DNA from: Pichia kudriavzevii
Lineage: Eukaryota > Ascomycota > Pichiomycetes > Pichiales > Pichiaceae
DNA length: 64,000 nt
Reading direction: 5' to 3'
Assembly: GCF_003054445.1 (NCBI RefSeq)
Contig: NC_042507.1
Span: 186,001-250,000 of the forward strand
This document shows, piece after piece, positions 37,438 through 47,700 of this stretch; positions within the stretch are counted from its first letter, which is position 1, and every line of letters begins with the position of its first letter. The translations under genes and the position numbers were made by a program. The notes beneath the pieces were generated by a model, which saw nothing but the letters and a program-made list of their open reading frames with translations, was not told the DNA's origin and did not search any database.

Positions 37438-38748
37438 ATGGCTAATAAAAATAGGCCTAAAAAGAACCGTGGGGCATTCTATAAAAAATACGTCTATGGG
37501 GAATCGGCTGAAAAATATGTTGAGCAGCTGAAAGTTCAAAGCACTGCTAGTGAATGGTATGATAACTCCAGTGATCACGCCAATAGTGATCTAGAAAAGT
37601 CAACAAACATTAATATTACGGGAAAAGCGGAGACTCAAGGAAAATTAAAATTGCCATTGGAATTGATTCTGACCATTCTGAAATTGACGCCAAATCCATA
37701 CTGTACTAATCATCTACTGGTTTGTAGGACGGTTTATTGGTCCTTTTTGAAAGACATTTATGAAAATCCAAAATTAAAAGCTAATAATCTTCTTGATTTT
37801 TTAGATATTATCAGTGGTGATAATGCAGCTTTAGTGAGAAATCCAGAAGAAAGCGTTAGTAATGGTAAAAATGTCAAGTTGCAACTGAAAAGAAAGTTTC
37901 AGAATACTGTCAAATGTCTGGATTTATCGAACGTGATACAGAGCGGTAAAAACTCAAATATGAGTAAACTGTTAAGAAGAACCAGTCCATCGTTGGAAAT
38001 ATTTGTATCTTCGCAATCAAGTTTTGGGCCTGCGCCATTGATTAGTCTAAGAGGATGTTCAAAATTAAAGATACTTGACCTCAGGTTAGTTAATGAAACT
38101 GTTAATCTAGTTGAATTATTCAAAAGTTGTGAATGTCTGACCTTATTGGAGCAACTGAGTTTTCCTCGAAGTTCTGTTGTGTGTGATGAGTATGACTTCA
38201 ACTGGCCACCGAATCTATGGTACTTGAGACTGCAAGGGGGTGTTTCAGATACTTTTGCAATGAATGTCAGATTCCCACACACAATCACTTGCCTTGAGTT
38301 TGCATATTGCCCGAACCTCACAAGCAGTGGACTGGATTACATATTAGGGAATATTGGGATAAACCTGAAGCGGTTATCCATAACCTACCCGATGCCAAAA
38401 ATTGGTGATCAAGGGGCAGATCACGTCTTTTATTACTGCCCAAATATAAGATCATTTTGTGTGGATGTTGCATATATATCTTGGGAATTATTTGGTGATG
38501 AGTACCTTGTAACATTGGAAGAGTATGACCGTCCATTGAAAAATATTGTAATTGAAAGTGTTGGATACATGGGCATGTGTGATAAATTGACACCTAATGA
38601 TATTACAGTTGCAGTTGACGAAGAAAGGTTGCCATGTTTGAAAACACTGGGATTGAGTTCATTATTAGGGTGGGATTTCAGAGGTGAAGATATGGAAGAT
38701 ATGGTTAGTGAGTTACACCACCATGGAATTGAGGTCTTTAAGATTTAA
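37438..38748 (+). CDS. F-box / leucine-rich-repeat protein
   Basis: This 436-residue protein has an F-box-like motif at about 65-105 (LKLPLELILTILKLTPNPYC, then LVCRTVYWSFLKDIYENP). Degenerate leucine-rich repeats follow (LKILDLRLV, LTLLEQLSFP, LWYLRLQGG, ITCLEFAYCPNLTSSGLDYIL, LKRLSITYP). Such proteins present substrates to SCF ubiquitin ligases through Skp1. The nearest S. cerevisiae protein by layout may be Pfu1/YDR306C, but I am not certain, so no symbol is given. The N-terminus is basic and polar. CAND1, which recycles cullins between F-box adaptors, is encoded at 59746-63519. The gene is downstream of the orphan membrane gene with a 90-bp spacer. Confidence 0.75.
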   Translation: MANKNRPKKNRGAFYKKYVYGESAEKYVEQLKVQSTASEWYDNSSDHANSDLEKSTNINITGKAETQGKLKLPLELILTILKLTPNPYCTNHLLVCRTVYWSFLKDIYENPKLKANNLLDFLDIISGDNAALVRNPEESVSNGKNVKLQLKRKFQNTVKCLDLSNVIQSGKNSNMSKLLRRTSPSLEIFVSSQSSFGPAPLISLRGCSKLKILDLRLVNETVNLVELFKSCECLTLLEQLSFPRSSVVCDEYDFNWPPNLWYLRLQGGVSDTFAMNVRFPHTITCLEFAYCPNLTSSGLDYILGNIGINLKRLSITYPMPKIGDQGADHVFYYCPNIRSFCVDVAYISWELFGDEYLVTLEEYDRPLKNIVIESVGYMGMCDKLTPNDITVAVDEERLPCLKTLGLSSLLGWDFRGEDMEDMVSELHHHGIEVFKI

Positions 38749-38870
38749 TAGATTCGTGTAAAATATAAGTTATAATTCAGTACATAAGTTTATATGGTTT
38801 GAGAAAGTGTCTACACTTTTTTTTCAAACAAAAAAAGGAAGTAAAAACAAAGAGAGGTCCTCATAAAAGA

Positions 38871-39496
38871 TTATAAAGACTTATTCATGAATTTCTTTCT
38901 GCCAAATGCCAACCAGAATTTACTTGGCTGATCTGGACCTTGTTGGTATAATCTTTGGAGTAATCTGTTTGCTAACTCTTGTCTAAATTGAGCCAAATAT
39001 TGTCTTAGGAACATGGCATCGTTCTTATTAGCAGGCGATAGATAAAGAGCATTTAATGGGAAGCCAATGTCACCTGGAATTGCAAAATCATCGAGTGCCA
39101 AATTAGTAAGTATCCGGACAGCATTATTATAGTTTGTGATTGGTGAAAGAGCATTTAAACATTGGGAAACAAACAGAATGCCGTATATCAAGGTTCTATC
39201 AGAGGCTCCCTTAATTTCAAAATTTTTGAAGAATGTGTTGGCCCTAAATAAATCCAGAATTTCGTCAATAATATCGTATTCCTCCATAGCCGGTATAGCT
39301 GGACCTTTAAATTGTGTCTTCAATGGAAGGACGGCCATGTTACCTACGATTCTAGCGTTTGTATCCTCTTCGGCGAGGAAAGTAGAATGATAAGCCTGCA
39401 AAGTGAAAAAGAGGTTAGTATGTGATTATCAGCAATGACAATAACGTAGCACTAATGCATCAGTTGAGGGGGGAGAATGAATATACTTACAGGCAT
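38871..39496 (-). CDS. ARC18: Arp2/3 complex 21-kDa subunit ARPC3 (spliced)
   Basis: This is the ARPC3 subunit of the Arp2/3 actin nucleator, 176 residues. The gene has two exons: 39496-39491 (ATG CCT) and 39395-38871. Joined, they give MPAYHSTF, the exact start of S. cerevisiae Arc18; without splicing exon 2 lacks an ATG. Family blocks: GNMAVLPLKTQFKGPA, YDIIDEILDLFRANTFFKNFEIKG, ADRxLIYGILF-type (DRTLIYGILFVSQCLN), RQELANRLLQRLYQ and the C-terminus PSKFWLAFGRKKFMNKSL. The length matches yeast (178). ARP3, another subunit, is in this window. The gene is divergent from ROM2. Confidence 0.95.
39396..39490 (-). other. ARC18: ARC18 intron (95 nt)
   Basis: On the minus strand the intron begins GTAAGT (39490-39485), has a perfect TACTAAC branch site (39420-39414) and ends TTTGCAG (last base 39396), 17-18 nt after the branch site. 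Removing it restores the expected MPAYHSTF start. The first exon carries just two codons. Confidence 0.93.
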
Positions 39497-39942
39497 CTTT
39501 AGTTGCACACTATAGGGTCTCGGTGAAACAATTGCCTAGTAAGCCCCTTTCCTGTGAAGTGCAGTTGGTTATTACCGGCAGCTAGAATCTGAGAAAAACA
39601 TGCACACACTCGCCCTTGCTAATTCTGGTTCTGCATCGGATTCGGATGGTGGCGAGCTATTTCCAAGTGTGTCATGAGGTGAGTACCTTTAATCAATGCT
39701 TCCTGTTTTGACATATCCTGAATTTGTGCATCAAGCCCGTGTGTATTTTGCTGCCGACATCCGGCCTACTCTTTGCATACCGGTAAAAAATAGACAACCT
39801 TGTTTTTTTTCTTTTCTGAAAAGGAGAACACACAGAACTAGCGGATATAGGTACAAACAAAGCCACTGGATCACTATTGATTGGCCTGAAGAGGGTGTAT
39901 ACATAGCTCAATTTCTTGCTGTGAATTCAATTAATCACTTTA
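39497..39942. other. Divergent promoter region ARC18 / ROM2
   Basis: This 446-bp region lies between divergent starts. An ORF at 39696-40121 (plus) begins here but overlaps the ROM2 frame and has no recognisable feature. No RNA gene is seen. Confidence 0.6.
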
Positions 39943-42900
39943 ATGCATTTACACCACAATTCAAAGAAAAGTGGGAAACATGTCGACTCACTGAAGGCCC
40001 AATTTTCAGAGACTCATTCGGCAATGCCTCTCTCGGATATTCCTTCCCTACCGACTCCCAGGGTGAAATCGCCTATTTACGAACATCATGTCCAAGAACA
40101 GTTGAATCATCATTTATATGAACAATTATCATCTCCAGTCAAATCAAACTACTCGGCAAGTGCAAGTGTAAGTCAAGTATACTCTACCCGTTCAAGTCCT
40201 TCTAGGCAGCAATTACAAACTCATCCAATCCAACTTACCAAGTCTAATACATCAACAACTGCATATGCACCGACTCCTTCAACTTCATCTGAGTCATCTC
40301 TATCACTAGGTAACTATCCAGGACAGAACACCAATTCATCTAAATCTCAAGTTACTCCAACTAATCCAAAGTTCAATGAAGACCAACTTTTGAGTGTTTA
40401 CAACACCCCCCTTGAGCGTCCGAATAGTACGAGAACACCATCAAGTGATAGCGCTACAAGCCATACATCCATCCATCAGCAGCAGCACTACCAGCAACAA
40501 CTTCGTCATCAACACCATCAACTTCAGCAGGAGCAGCAACATCAACTTCAGCAACAACAACAATATTTTAATCAAAATCAACAATCTCTCAGTTCTCAGG
40601 CAATAACACAGCAACGAATTCCATCTTATAACTTTCAGCATCAACATACTCAGCTTTCAAGCCCGGCTTATGAAAGAATGAATACTCGGACGCCTCAAGC
40701 AGCCATATTCAACCAGCAACAAGCCGCACCTCAAGCCAAATATCAGCAGCAGCAGATTCAGCAAAAACAGCATAATTATACTGAAATTGTCTCTAATACA
40801 CCACAGGTACCGTTGCCCCAACAGGCACAACAACAACCGACATTACTGCAAAAGCGGAATATTAGAGGTAAACTACCTCCAATAAATACGCAGCCAACTA
40901 TGGATTATGATGATGATTTCAATGACAGTCCATTAACAATGAGAAAGGGTCCCTCTTCTTTAGCTAGTGATCTTCCAAACCCACATGCTTTATGTGAGCA
41001 AAATGATCAATCGAAAACCTCCACTGCAATTACAGCCACAACACCATCGATATATAGACCGCAGACAGAACTTTTACCAGGTAAAGCATTTGGTATAAAA
41101 CAAAGATCGGGTTCCGAGTACAGTAACAGCAGCAGGCAAAAATCACAAATTGAATCTGCAAAACGATCACCATCACTACCAGTGACGAGAGAAGGTTTCT
41201 CATCAAACGTCACACCACTTTCCTACCAATCTCAACATAATGAGGTTCCTAAATCCCCATCTCAAGACAATGTCAATCCTTCATCCTCCATTCGAAAGAG
41301 CCCAATTATTAGACAATCAATAAACTTCTTAAAGAATGCAAGAAATTTTTCCTCTTCCTCGATAAACCAAATGGATTCACCAACGATTACTGGACACAGT
41401 TCTGCTAGAGAAATGGAAAAATACCATTTTCCATCCAAACAAGCAACGTCCAATGGTAGGACCATTCCTCAGAAAGTTGATTACAATGCTAATAGTGTAA
41501 GAAAATCCAGATCATTTAGCACTCTGACCAGAAGAGTTACATCAAACTCCTCACTTAGACAGAGTGCTGATAAGGGTAAAATTGCCTCAGCCACCTCCTT
41601 AGCTAGCTCGGCATTAGTTTCTTCTGTTTCTGTGAAGAAACGGTACATTTATCCCGCATTGCTTTCTGAAGTCGCAGATGCCTTTCTACATGAGATTAAG
41701 CTAAGTTGTCATTTTAAGTATGGTATTGAATACAGAAATTCTTTTTCTGGTGCAGAGGCAGTCGATATTCTCTGCAAAGTTACTAGAACAAGAGATAGAA
41801 ATTTAGGTATAATTATTGGTAGGTCTTTGGATGCTCAACGTTTATTCCATGATGTTACATATGAACATAGATTAAGAGATAATAAAAATGAGATATATTT
41901 AATCAATGATGAATTCTTATATGATCAATCAAGTGATAATTTTAGAAGACAAAATTCTATTGCTAGTAATATGACCCAAAATGATGAGTACTCTGTTAGC
42001 ACTTATAATAATACTAAAAATGAAAAGCCACCACCTGAAAAGCAAATATGTGGTGTCTTCACTCTACTCACTGAATGCTATTCACCAACTTGTACCGTGG
42101 AAAAATTATGTTACAGTGTGTCATGTCCTAGAAGATTTGAACAAAAAATGAGACAGGAAGCTCAATTGAAAAGTTTAGTTCGTTCTGATTCACATAGTCT
42201 TTTCACTCAAGATGACCAGAAACAATATTGGCAACTCTCGGTTCCTAAGTCGCTACTAAATTCTCTTGACAAAAGAGAAATTAAAAGACAAGAATGTATT
42301 TTTGAAACGATAAACTCCGAGAAGACGTTTATCAAGGATCTAGAATATATTCGAGAGTTTTGGATCAGACCCTTGTCTGAAACAAAAATCATCAAGGATA
42401 AGGAGAGAGATCATTTTATTAGAAATGTTTTCCATAATATCAATGAGATTTGGGAAGTTAATCATAAATTTGCAGAGGCTTTAATTCGAAGGCAACAAAA
42501 GAATCCTTATGTTGAAACAATCGCTGATATTTTCCTTGAATACATCCCTCAATTCACACCTTTTTTGACCTATGGTGCAGGTCAAGTTATTGGTAAGTAC
42601 GAATTTGATAGACAAAGAAGACACAATCCATTGTTTAGAAGATTCATCGAAGATACTGCCAAAAGAGAGGAGTCTAAAAGGTTAGATTTATCTTCTTTCT
42701 TATCAAAACCCACCACTAGGCCTGCAAGATACCCGCTATTGTTGAAGAGTATTAAAGATCATACTGATCCAGAATCTCCTGATTACAAGAGGTTGGGTTC
42801 TGCTATCGAATTGTTAGAAAAAATGTTAACTAAGATTAACTACGAAACTGGTAAACAATCTGATAAGATGAACTTATTTCAAATAAAGCAGAAACTAATA

Positions 42901-44412
42901 TTCAAACCAGGTGAGCTGGTTGACCTGAAATTGAGTGCAGATAACAGAAAAGTCATTTATCAGTGTGTTCTAAAGAAAAAAGGTTATCAAGAAAAAGAAA
43001 AACAAGGGGAAATTCATGTTTATTTATTTGACCACTGCTTGTTGTTTGTAAAAATTGGGTATGTGAATAAAAGAGAAGTTTATAGAGTTTACCAGAGGCC
43101 AATTCCTTTGCCTTTATTATTCTTTTCGACCACTGAAACTGCACCCACAATGAGAGCTATCAGAAAACTAGCTAGTAAAACCGGCTCTGCACCGTCGCAT
43201 ATTGGTCCAAGTTTAAACTCTACAATGGTTCCGTTAAATTCTACTGTTTGCAAATCCCCGCTTTCGTTCAAGTATCTAGGTACTCATGAGTATGAGTTGA
43301 CTCTATATGGTACACCGGCAACTCAAAAGATTTTATCAAGCAAGATTGAGGCACAAACGAACAAAATTCTTGCTGACAACGACGTTTACACTTTAACACC
43401 TTTATGCTCTAACTTTTTTGACTCTCAAAATAGAATTAATTGTGTCGTCCCGTTTGATGGAGGCAGGAAACTACTTTACGGGACTGATTCGGGTGTTTAC
43501 GTCAGCGACAGATCTTCTTCAAACAATACAAGGGTGAAAGTCATTGGTAAAGTCAATGTTATCCAAGCGGAAATCATTCAAGAGTATCAGCTTTTCATCG
43601 CTCTTTGTGATAAGAAACTTATCTATTGGCCGCTTTCTACTCTACAGGATGGTGATCCTAACAAAAACGCGAAGCTAGGCAAAGAATTAATGAACCATGT
43701 TTCATTTTTTAAAACAGGTGTTTGTGATGGTAGAATGTTAGTATGTGCTGCCAAATCGACATCTAATATTGTTAGGATTTTTGAGCCAGTAGATCCTATA
43801 CAACAAAAGAAACAAAAAAAGAAATTCAATAACAACAAGGAGGATATCCATTTCTCCTCTGAACCTGTTTCTATTAATTTTTTGAAGACAAAGTTATGCG
43901 TTGGATGCTCCTCTGGATTTCAAATAGTCTCGCTTGTTAATAATTCTATGGAGGAACTACTTGACCCTGCAGATACTTCCTTGGAATTTGCAACTGGTAA
44001 AGAAGGTTTGAAGCCTTTAAATATTGATCGAATCAACAGTGATTTCTTGCTCTCGTATTCCAGTTTTTCTTTTTTCATTAACCATAATGGATGGAGAGTC
44101 AGGCCTAAATGGATGATTGAGTGGGAAGGTGTACCTCATGCCTTTGCCTTATGGTATCCATACTTGTTAGCCTTTGATTCAAATTTTATTGAAATCAGAA
44201 GCGTTCAGAATGGAGATTTGCTTCGAGTCATTGTTGGTGAAAATATAAGGTTTTTACATGCGTCTTCGCAAGAGATTATGTACGCTTTTGTTGATGACAG
44301 AGGTTACGATGTTGTTGCATCTCTTGATTTTTGGGATAAAAGCATGAAAAACAGCAGAAGCAGAGGTAATACAGTGAGCGGAAATTCTCAAGTTGAACAG
44401 CTTTCAGCCTAA
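39943..44412 (+). CDS. ROM2: Rho1 guanine nucleotide exchange factor (Rom1/Rom2 type)
   Basis: This 1489-residue RhoGEF of the cell-wall-integrity pathway activates Rho1, which drives beta-1,3-glucan synthase and Pkc1. Domain order: disordered Ser/Pro/Gln-rich N-terminus with a dense Gln block (about 165-290); DEP domain (about 565-650, YIYPALLSEVADAFLHEIK and SGAEAVDILCKV); Dbl-homology domain (about 780-965, RQECIFETINSEKTFIKDLEYI and TRPARYPLLLKSI); PH domain (about 985-1150, FKPGELVDLKLS and YLFDHCLLFVKI); and citron homology (CNH) domain (about 1164-1450, VPFDGGRKLLYGTDSGVYV). This matches S. cerevisiae Rom2 (1356). The first in-frame ATG (39943) is used; MPLSDIPSL at 40024 is an alternative. 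In S. cerevisiae Rom2 is also a target of TORC2 signalling. Confidence 0.95.
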   Translation: MHLHHNSKKSGKHVDSLKAQFSETHSAMPLSDIPSLPTPRVKSPIYEHHVQEQLNHHLYEQLSSPVKSNYSASASVSQVYSTRSSPSRQQLQTHPIQLTKSNTSTTAYAPTPSTSSESSLSLGNYPGQNTNSSKSQVTPTNPKFNEDQLLSVYNTPLERPNSTRTPSSDSATSHTSIHQQQHYQQQLRHQHHQLQQEQQHQLQQQQQYFNQNQQSLSSQAITQQRIPSYNFQHQHTQLSSPAYERMNTRTPQAAIFNQQQAAPQAKYQQQQIQQKQHNYTEIVSNTPQVPLPQQAQQQPTLLQKRNIRGKLPPINTQPTMDYDDDFNDSPLTMRKGPSSLASDLPNPHALCEQNDQSKTSTAITATTPSIYRPQTELLPGKAFGIKQRSGSEYSNSSRQKSQIESAKRSPSLPVTREGFSSNVTPLSYQSQHNEVPKSPSQDNVNPSSSIRKSPIIRQSINFLKNARNFSSSSINQMDSPTITGHSSAREMEKYHFPSKQATSNGRTIPQKVDYNANSVRKSRSFSTLTRRVTSNSSLRQSADKGKIASATSLASSALVSSVSVKKRYIYPALLSEVADAFLHEIKLSCHFKYGIEYRNSFSGAEAVDILCKVTRTRDRNLGIIIGRSLDAQRLFHDVTYEHRLRDNKNEIYLINDEFLYDQSSDNFRRQNSIASNMTQNDEYSVSTYNNTKNEKPPPEKQICGVFTLLTECYSPTCTVEKLCYSVSCPRRFEQKMRQEAQLKSLVRSDSHSLFTQDDQKQYWQLSVPKSLLNSLDKREIKRQECIFETINSEKTFIKDLEYIREFWIRPLSETKIIKDKERDHFIRNVFHNINEIWEVNHKFAEALIRRQQKNPYVETIADIFLEYIPQFTPFLTYGAGQVIGKYEFDRQRRHNPLFRRFIEDTAKREESKRLDLSSFLSKPTTRPARYPLLLKSIKDHTDPESPDYKRLGSAIELLEKMLTKINYETGKQSDKMNLFQIKQKLIFKPGELVDLKLSADNRKVIYQCVLKKKGYQEKEKQGEIHVYLFDHCLLFVKIGYVNKREVYRVYQRPIPLPLLFFSTTETAPTMRAIRKLASKTGSAPSHIGPSLNSTMVPLNSTVCKSPLSFKYLGTHEYELTLYGTPATQKILSSKIEAQTNKILADNDVYTLTPLCSNFFDSQNRINCVVPFDGGRKLLYGTDSGVYVSDRSSSNNTRVKVIGKVNVIQAEIIQEYQLFIALCDKKLIYWPLSTLQDGDPNKNAKLGKELMNHVSFFKTGVCDGRMLVCAAKSTSNIVRIFEPVDPIQQKKQKKKFNNNKEDIHFSSEPVSINFLKTKLCVGCSSGFQIVSLVNNSMEELLDPADTSLEFATGKEGLKPLNIDRINSDFLLSYSSFSFFINHNGWRVRPKWMIEWEGVPHAFALWYPYLLAFDSNFIEIRSVQNGDLLRVIVGENIRFLHASSQEIMYAFVDDRGYDVVASLDFWDKSMKNSRSRGNTVSGNSQVEQLSA

Positions 44413-44713
44413 CTCGATTCTTACTGAATAATTGTACTATATATTCAAGTTCAACATTTGATTTTTATTTCTATATATGACTGTATACTTAACCTCAACG
44501 ACACTTTAATCAGATGGGAATTTCAGGTCCAACTTCTTAGTTTCAATCAGTTTAGCAATGTATGGAAAAAAGTGCAAATTGATAGGTGATTTTCGCGATC
44601 CCTTACACTGGAAATTTAAATGACTATCAGTAACTAATTCAGCGTTTGGTTCATATGGTTTCCTCCCTTCTTGATTAGAGGTGAAGGTTAATAAATTCAT
44701 CCAAACCCCAAAA
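44413..44713. other. Spacer ROM2 / KOG1 with a small antisense ORF
   Basis: This 301-bp region lies between two plus-strand genes. It is largely occupied by the 64-codon ORF at 44506-44700 on the minus strand, listed separately. If that ORF is real, it and KOG1 share a promoter of at most a few bases or overlap at their 5' ends. Confidence 0.55.
44506..44700 (-). CDS. Small ORF head-to-head with KOG1, unrecognised
   Basis: This ATG-started ORF of 64 codons has an ordinary yeast codon pattern. The product (MNLLTFTSNQEGRKPYEPN, ... PINLHFFPYIAKLIETKKL) has a protein-like mix of polar and hydrophobic residues rather than simple sequence. Its ATG is only 13 bp from the KOG1 ATG on the other strand, which is very tight for two genes. 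I cannot match it to a family. It could be a real small gene or chance. Confidence 0.35.
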   Translation of the reverse strand: MNLLTFTSNQEGRKPYEPNAELVTDSHLNFQCKGSRKSPINLHFFPYIAKLIETKKLDLKFPSD

Positions 44714-47700
44714 ATGGCACAGGAACTGAGACATGGGTTTTTAAATGACCCATTGTACTTGGATGATCTTCAATCGCACTATTTCTCCCATTATGACCTG
44801 AAAAGAAATTCAACATCGGGGAATCCATCTCCCGAGGATGACGAATACAAAATCACTGACTGGAAATCAGCAACGAATAAAAAGAAAACTTCCATGGCAG
44901 CCCTGATTATGTGTTTAAACATTGGTATTCCGCCACCTGATGTCGAGCGACCTCAAGAATATCCTGTTTTGGAAGCCTTTGTTGACCCATCCTCCTACCC
45001 AGACCCAAAACTAGCTTTACAAGCAATCGGGAAATCCTTGCAAACCAACTATGAATCTATATCATCACGGACTAAGTACAAACAGTCATTAGACCCTTCT
45101 GTGGAGGATCTTAAAAGATTGTGCTCAACTTTAAGGAGAAATGCCAAGGATGAACGTATACTGTTTCATTACAATGGACATGGTGTTCCTCAACCCACTC
45201 ATTCAGGCGAGATATGGGTTTTCAACAGAGGTTACACGCAGTACATCCCTGTAAGTCTATACGATTTGCAAAACTGGCTAGGTGCTCCTTATATCATGGT
45301 TATAGATACCAATGCTGCTGGCCATGTTATTGAAAATAATAAAAAGTTCATACAAAAGAGAATTGATGACGAAGCAAATAACCACACTGATATTGCTTCA
45401 GTATCTCCTGTCAGTGCTTATATTGAAAGCATGCAATTGGGAGCGTGCCAAAGTGATGAGATGTTACCAATGAACCCGGATCTACCTGCTGACCTCTTTA
45501 CCTGTTGTCTAACACGCCCTATTGAAATGAGTATCAAATGGTTTGTTTTGTTTTCCCCCTTGAGAGAAAAGCATTACTATGATAGCTTGAAAAACAAAAA
45601 TGGCGTAATTGAGATTCCCGGTAAACTGACAGATAGGCGTACTCCATTAGGTGAGTTGAATTGGATCTTTATAGCTGTGACAGACACAATTGCATGGACG
45701 ACACTATCTAGACCTTTGTTCAAAAAGTTATTTAGACAAGATCTGGTGATCGCAGCACTATTCAGAAACTTTTTATTGGCAAAGAAGCTGATGCCAGAAG
45801 TTGGATGCCATCCTATATCGGATCCACCGCTGCCGGACATCAGCAACCATCCGATGTGGGAATCGTGGGAGTTTGCAATAGATCAGATATTAGCCCAAAT
45901 GTTGAAGAAAAAGGAATCTGAAGCAGAAGAAGTTGATATGTCTGACATTCCACAACTACAAACTACGGATAATGATACCAACGGAAAAAATGATAGTGTG
46001 CAAATTGCAAATAAACCTGTACCACTGTCCAATGGTTGGAACTATCAGCATTGTTCCTTCTTTCAACAGCATTTAACGGCATTCGAAGTTTGGCTACAGT
46101 ACGGTTCTGCTATAAAGGAACCACCACAGCAGTTACCTATAGTTTTGCAGGTCCTATTATCTCAAGCTCATAGATTACGTGCCTTACATTTATTGTCAAA
46201 TTTCTTAGATCTTGGCACTTGGGCAGTCTATTTAGCATTAAGTGTTGGTATGTTCCCATATATCCAGAAATTATTGCAAAGTCCTTCTCCTGACTTGAAA
46301 CCAATTCTTGTATTTATCTGGACCCGTATTATGTCTGCAGATCATGAAAATGCAAAGCAAGAGCTACTTAAGGATAGGGGATATAATTATTTTACACAAA
46401 TGCTTACGCTACAACCACGCCCCTCTCAGCCGCTAATCGGTGATGCACCGTTGGTTATTGAAAGTCCAGCTGTTAATAATAATGTTACATTTGCTGATCA
46501 AAAGGCTATGAGTGCCTTTGTTTTAACGATGTTTGTAAAAGATCACAAACAAGGTCAGAAGGCCGCATTTTCTATTGAGGTTGTAAGAATCTGCATTGGC
46601 TATATTGAAACATCTGAAAGCCCATTGTTAAGGCAATGGAGCGCCTTGTTGATAAGTGGGATGGTCAAAGATTATCTGGAAGCCATTGTTTTAATCATGA
46701 GATCTGGAGCTACCGGAAAATTATTGCAGTTAATTGGGGATCCTATTCCAGAAATCAGAGCATCTCTGGTTAATGCATTTACAAACTTTGTTTTGATGCC
46801 CAAAGAGTACGAAGATTTGGAAGATTCGTATGGACTGAAAGAAGAATTGAACCAACAGGATTTGAGTATTGCTACAGAGATTATAAACTTGTCATTTGAC
46901 GGATCTCCTTTGATTAGAAGAGAGGTGGTATGCTTCTTCAGTCGCTTTGTAGTCAAGTACCTCCAGTTTTTCCTTGTTTGTGCTTTTAGTCAATTAGAAG
47001 AAGAAGTAACCTTAATTGATAATCCATCAATGATCGATGAGATTAGAAGAAAATCGCCTGCTTATGGTTCCATCTTTTTCACTATTTGGAAATCTTTGCT
47101 GATTTCTAGTGAAGATCCTCACGATGAAGTTAAAAATCATGCTCAGGAGGTTATTGACTATGTTATGATAAAATTGAACGAATCGAAACTGGGAGATGTT
47201 GCCTCGGAGATGGAGGATTATCTACTAGAAAAACGTGGCGTAGGTGAGGATAGAAGCAATTCTATTGATAGTAAGCTATTTGCCAAGATAACTGAGAATC
47301 AGAAATATAACAGCATGAAAAGCTCTTCTAGAAATAATACAGTGGGTAAGAAGAGCCTCGAGAAGGTTACTAAAAGAGTTCAATCTCTAAATCTTGACTC
47401 GAGACTCAAAACAGAAATGGAGAACAAAAACAACGATTCTAAATCTTCCGCATCCTCAACTTATGCTTTTTCGATTGCAGAAAAGGTATCCAAACTCAAA
47501 TCATGGCTGAATGCGTTAAGTGGCACTGATGGAGAACAAAGCACTAACTCGCATATTTTGGCAAATTATCTATCACACCAACCGACTACGTTTCCATATG
47601 GAAGTAACCCGAAACCCAAAACGCCTAGATTTGTACCCAGAGTTAGAAAAGATGGTTATCCAATATTACCTTTCACAAGTAAGTTTTTGGAATATAGCAG

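Noticed and set aside
39399-39401. TTG as the start codon of ARC18
   Set aside because: The TTG lies inside the intron next to its 3' splice site; the spliced ATG CCT exon gives the conserved N-terminus.
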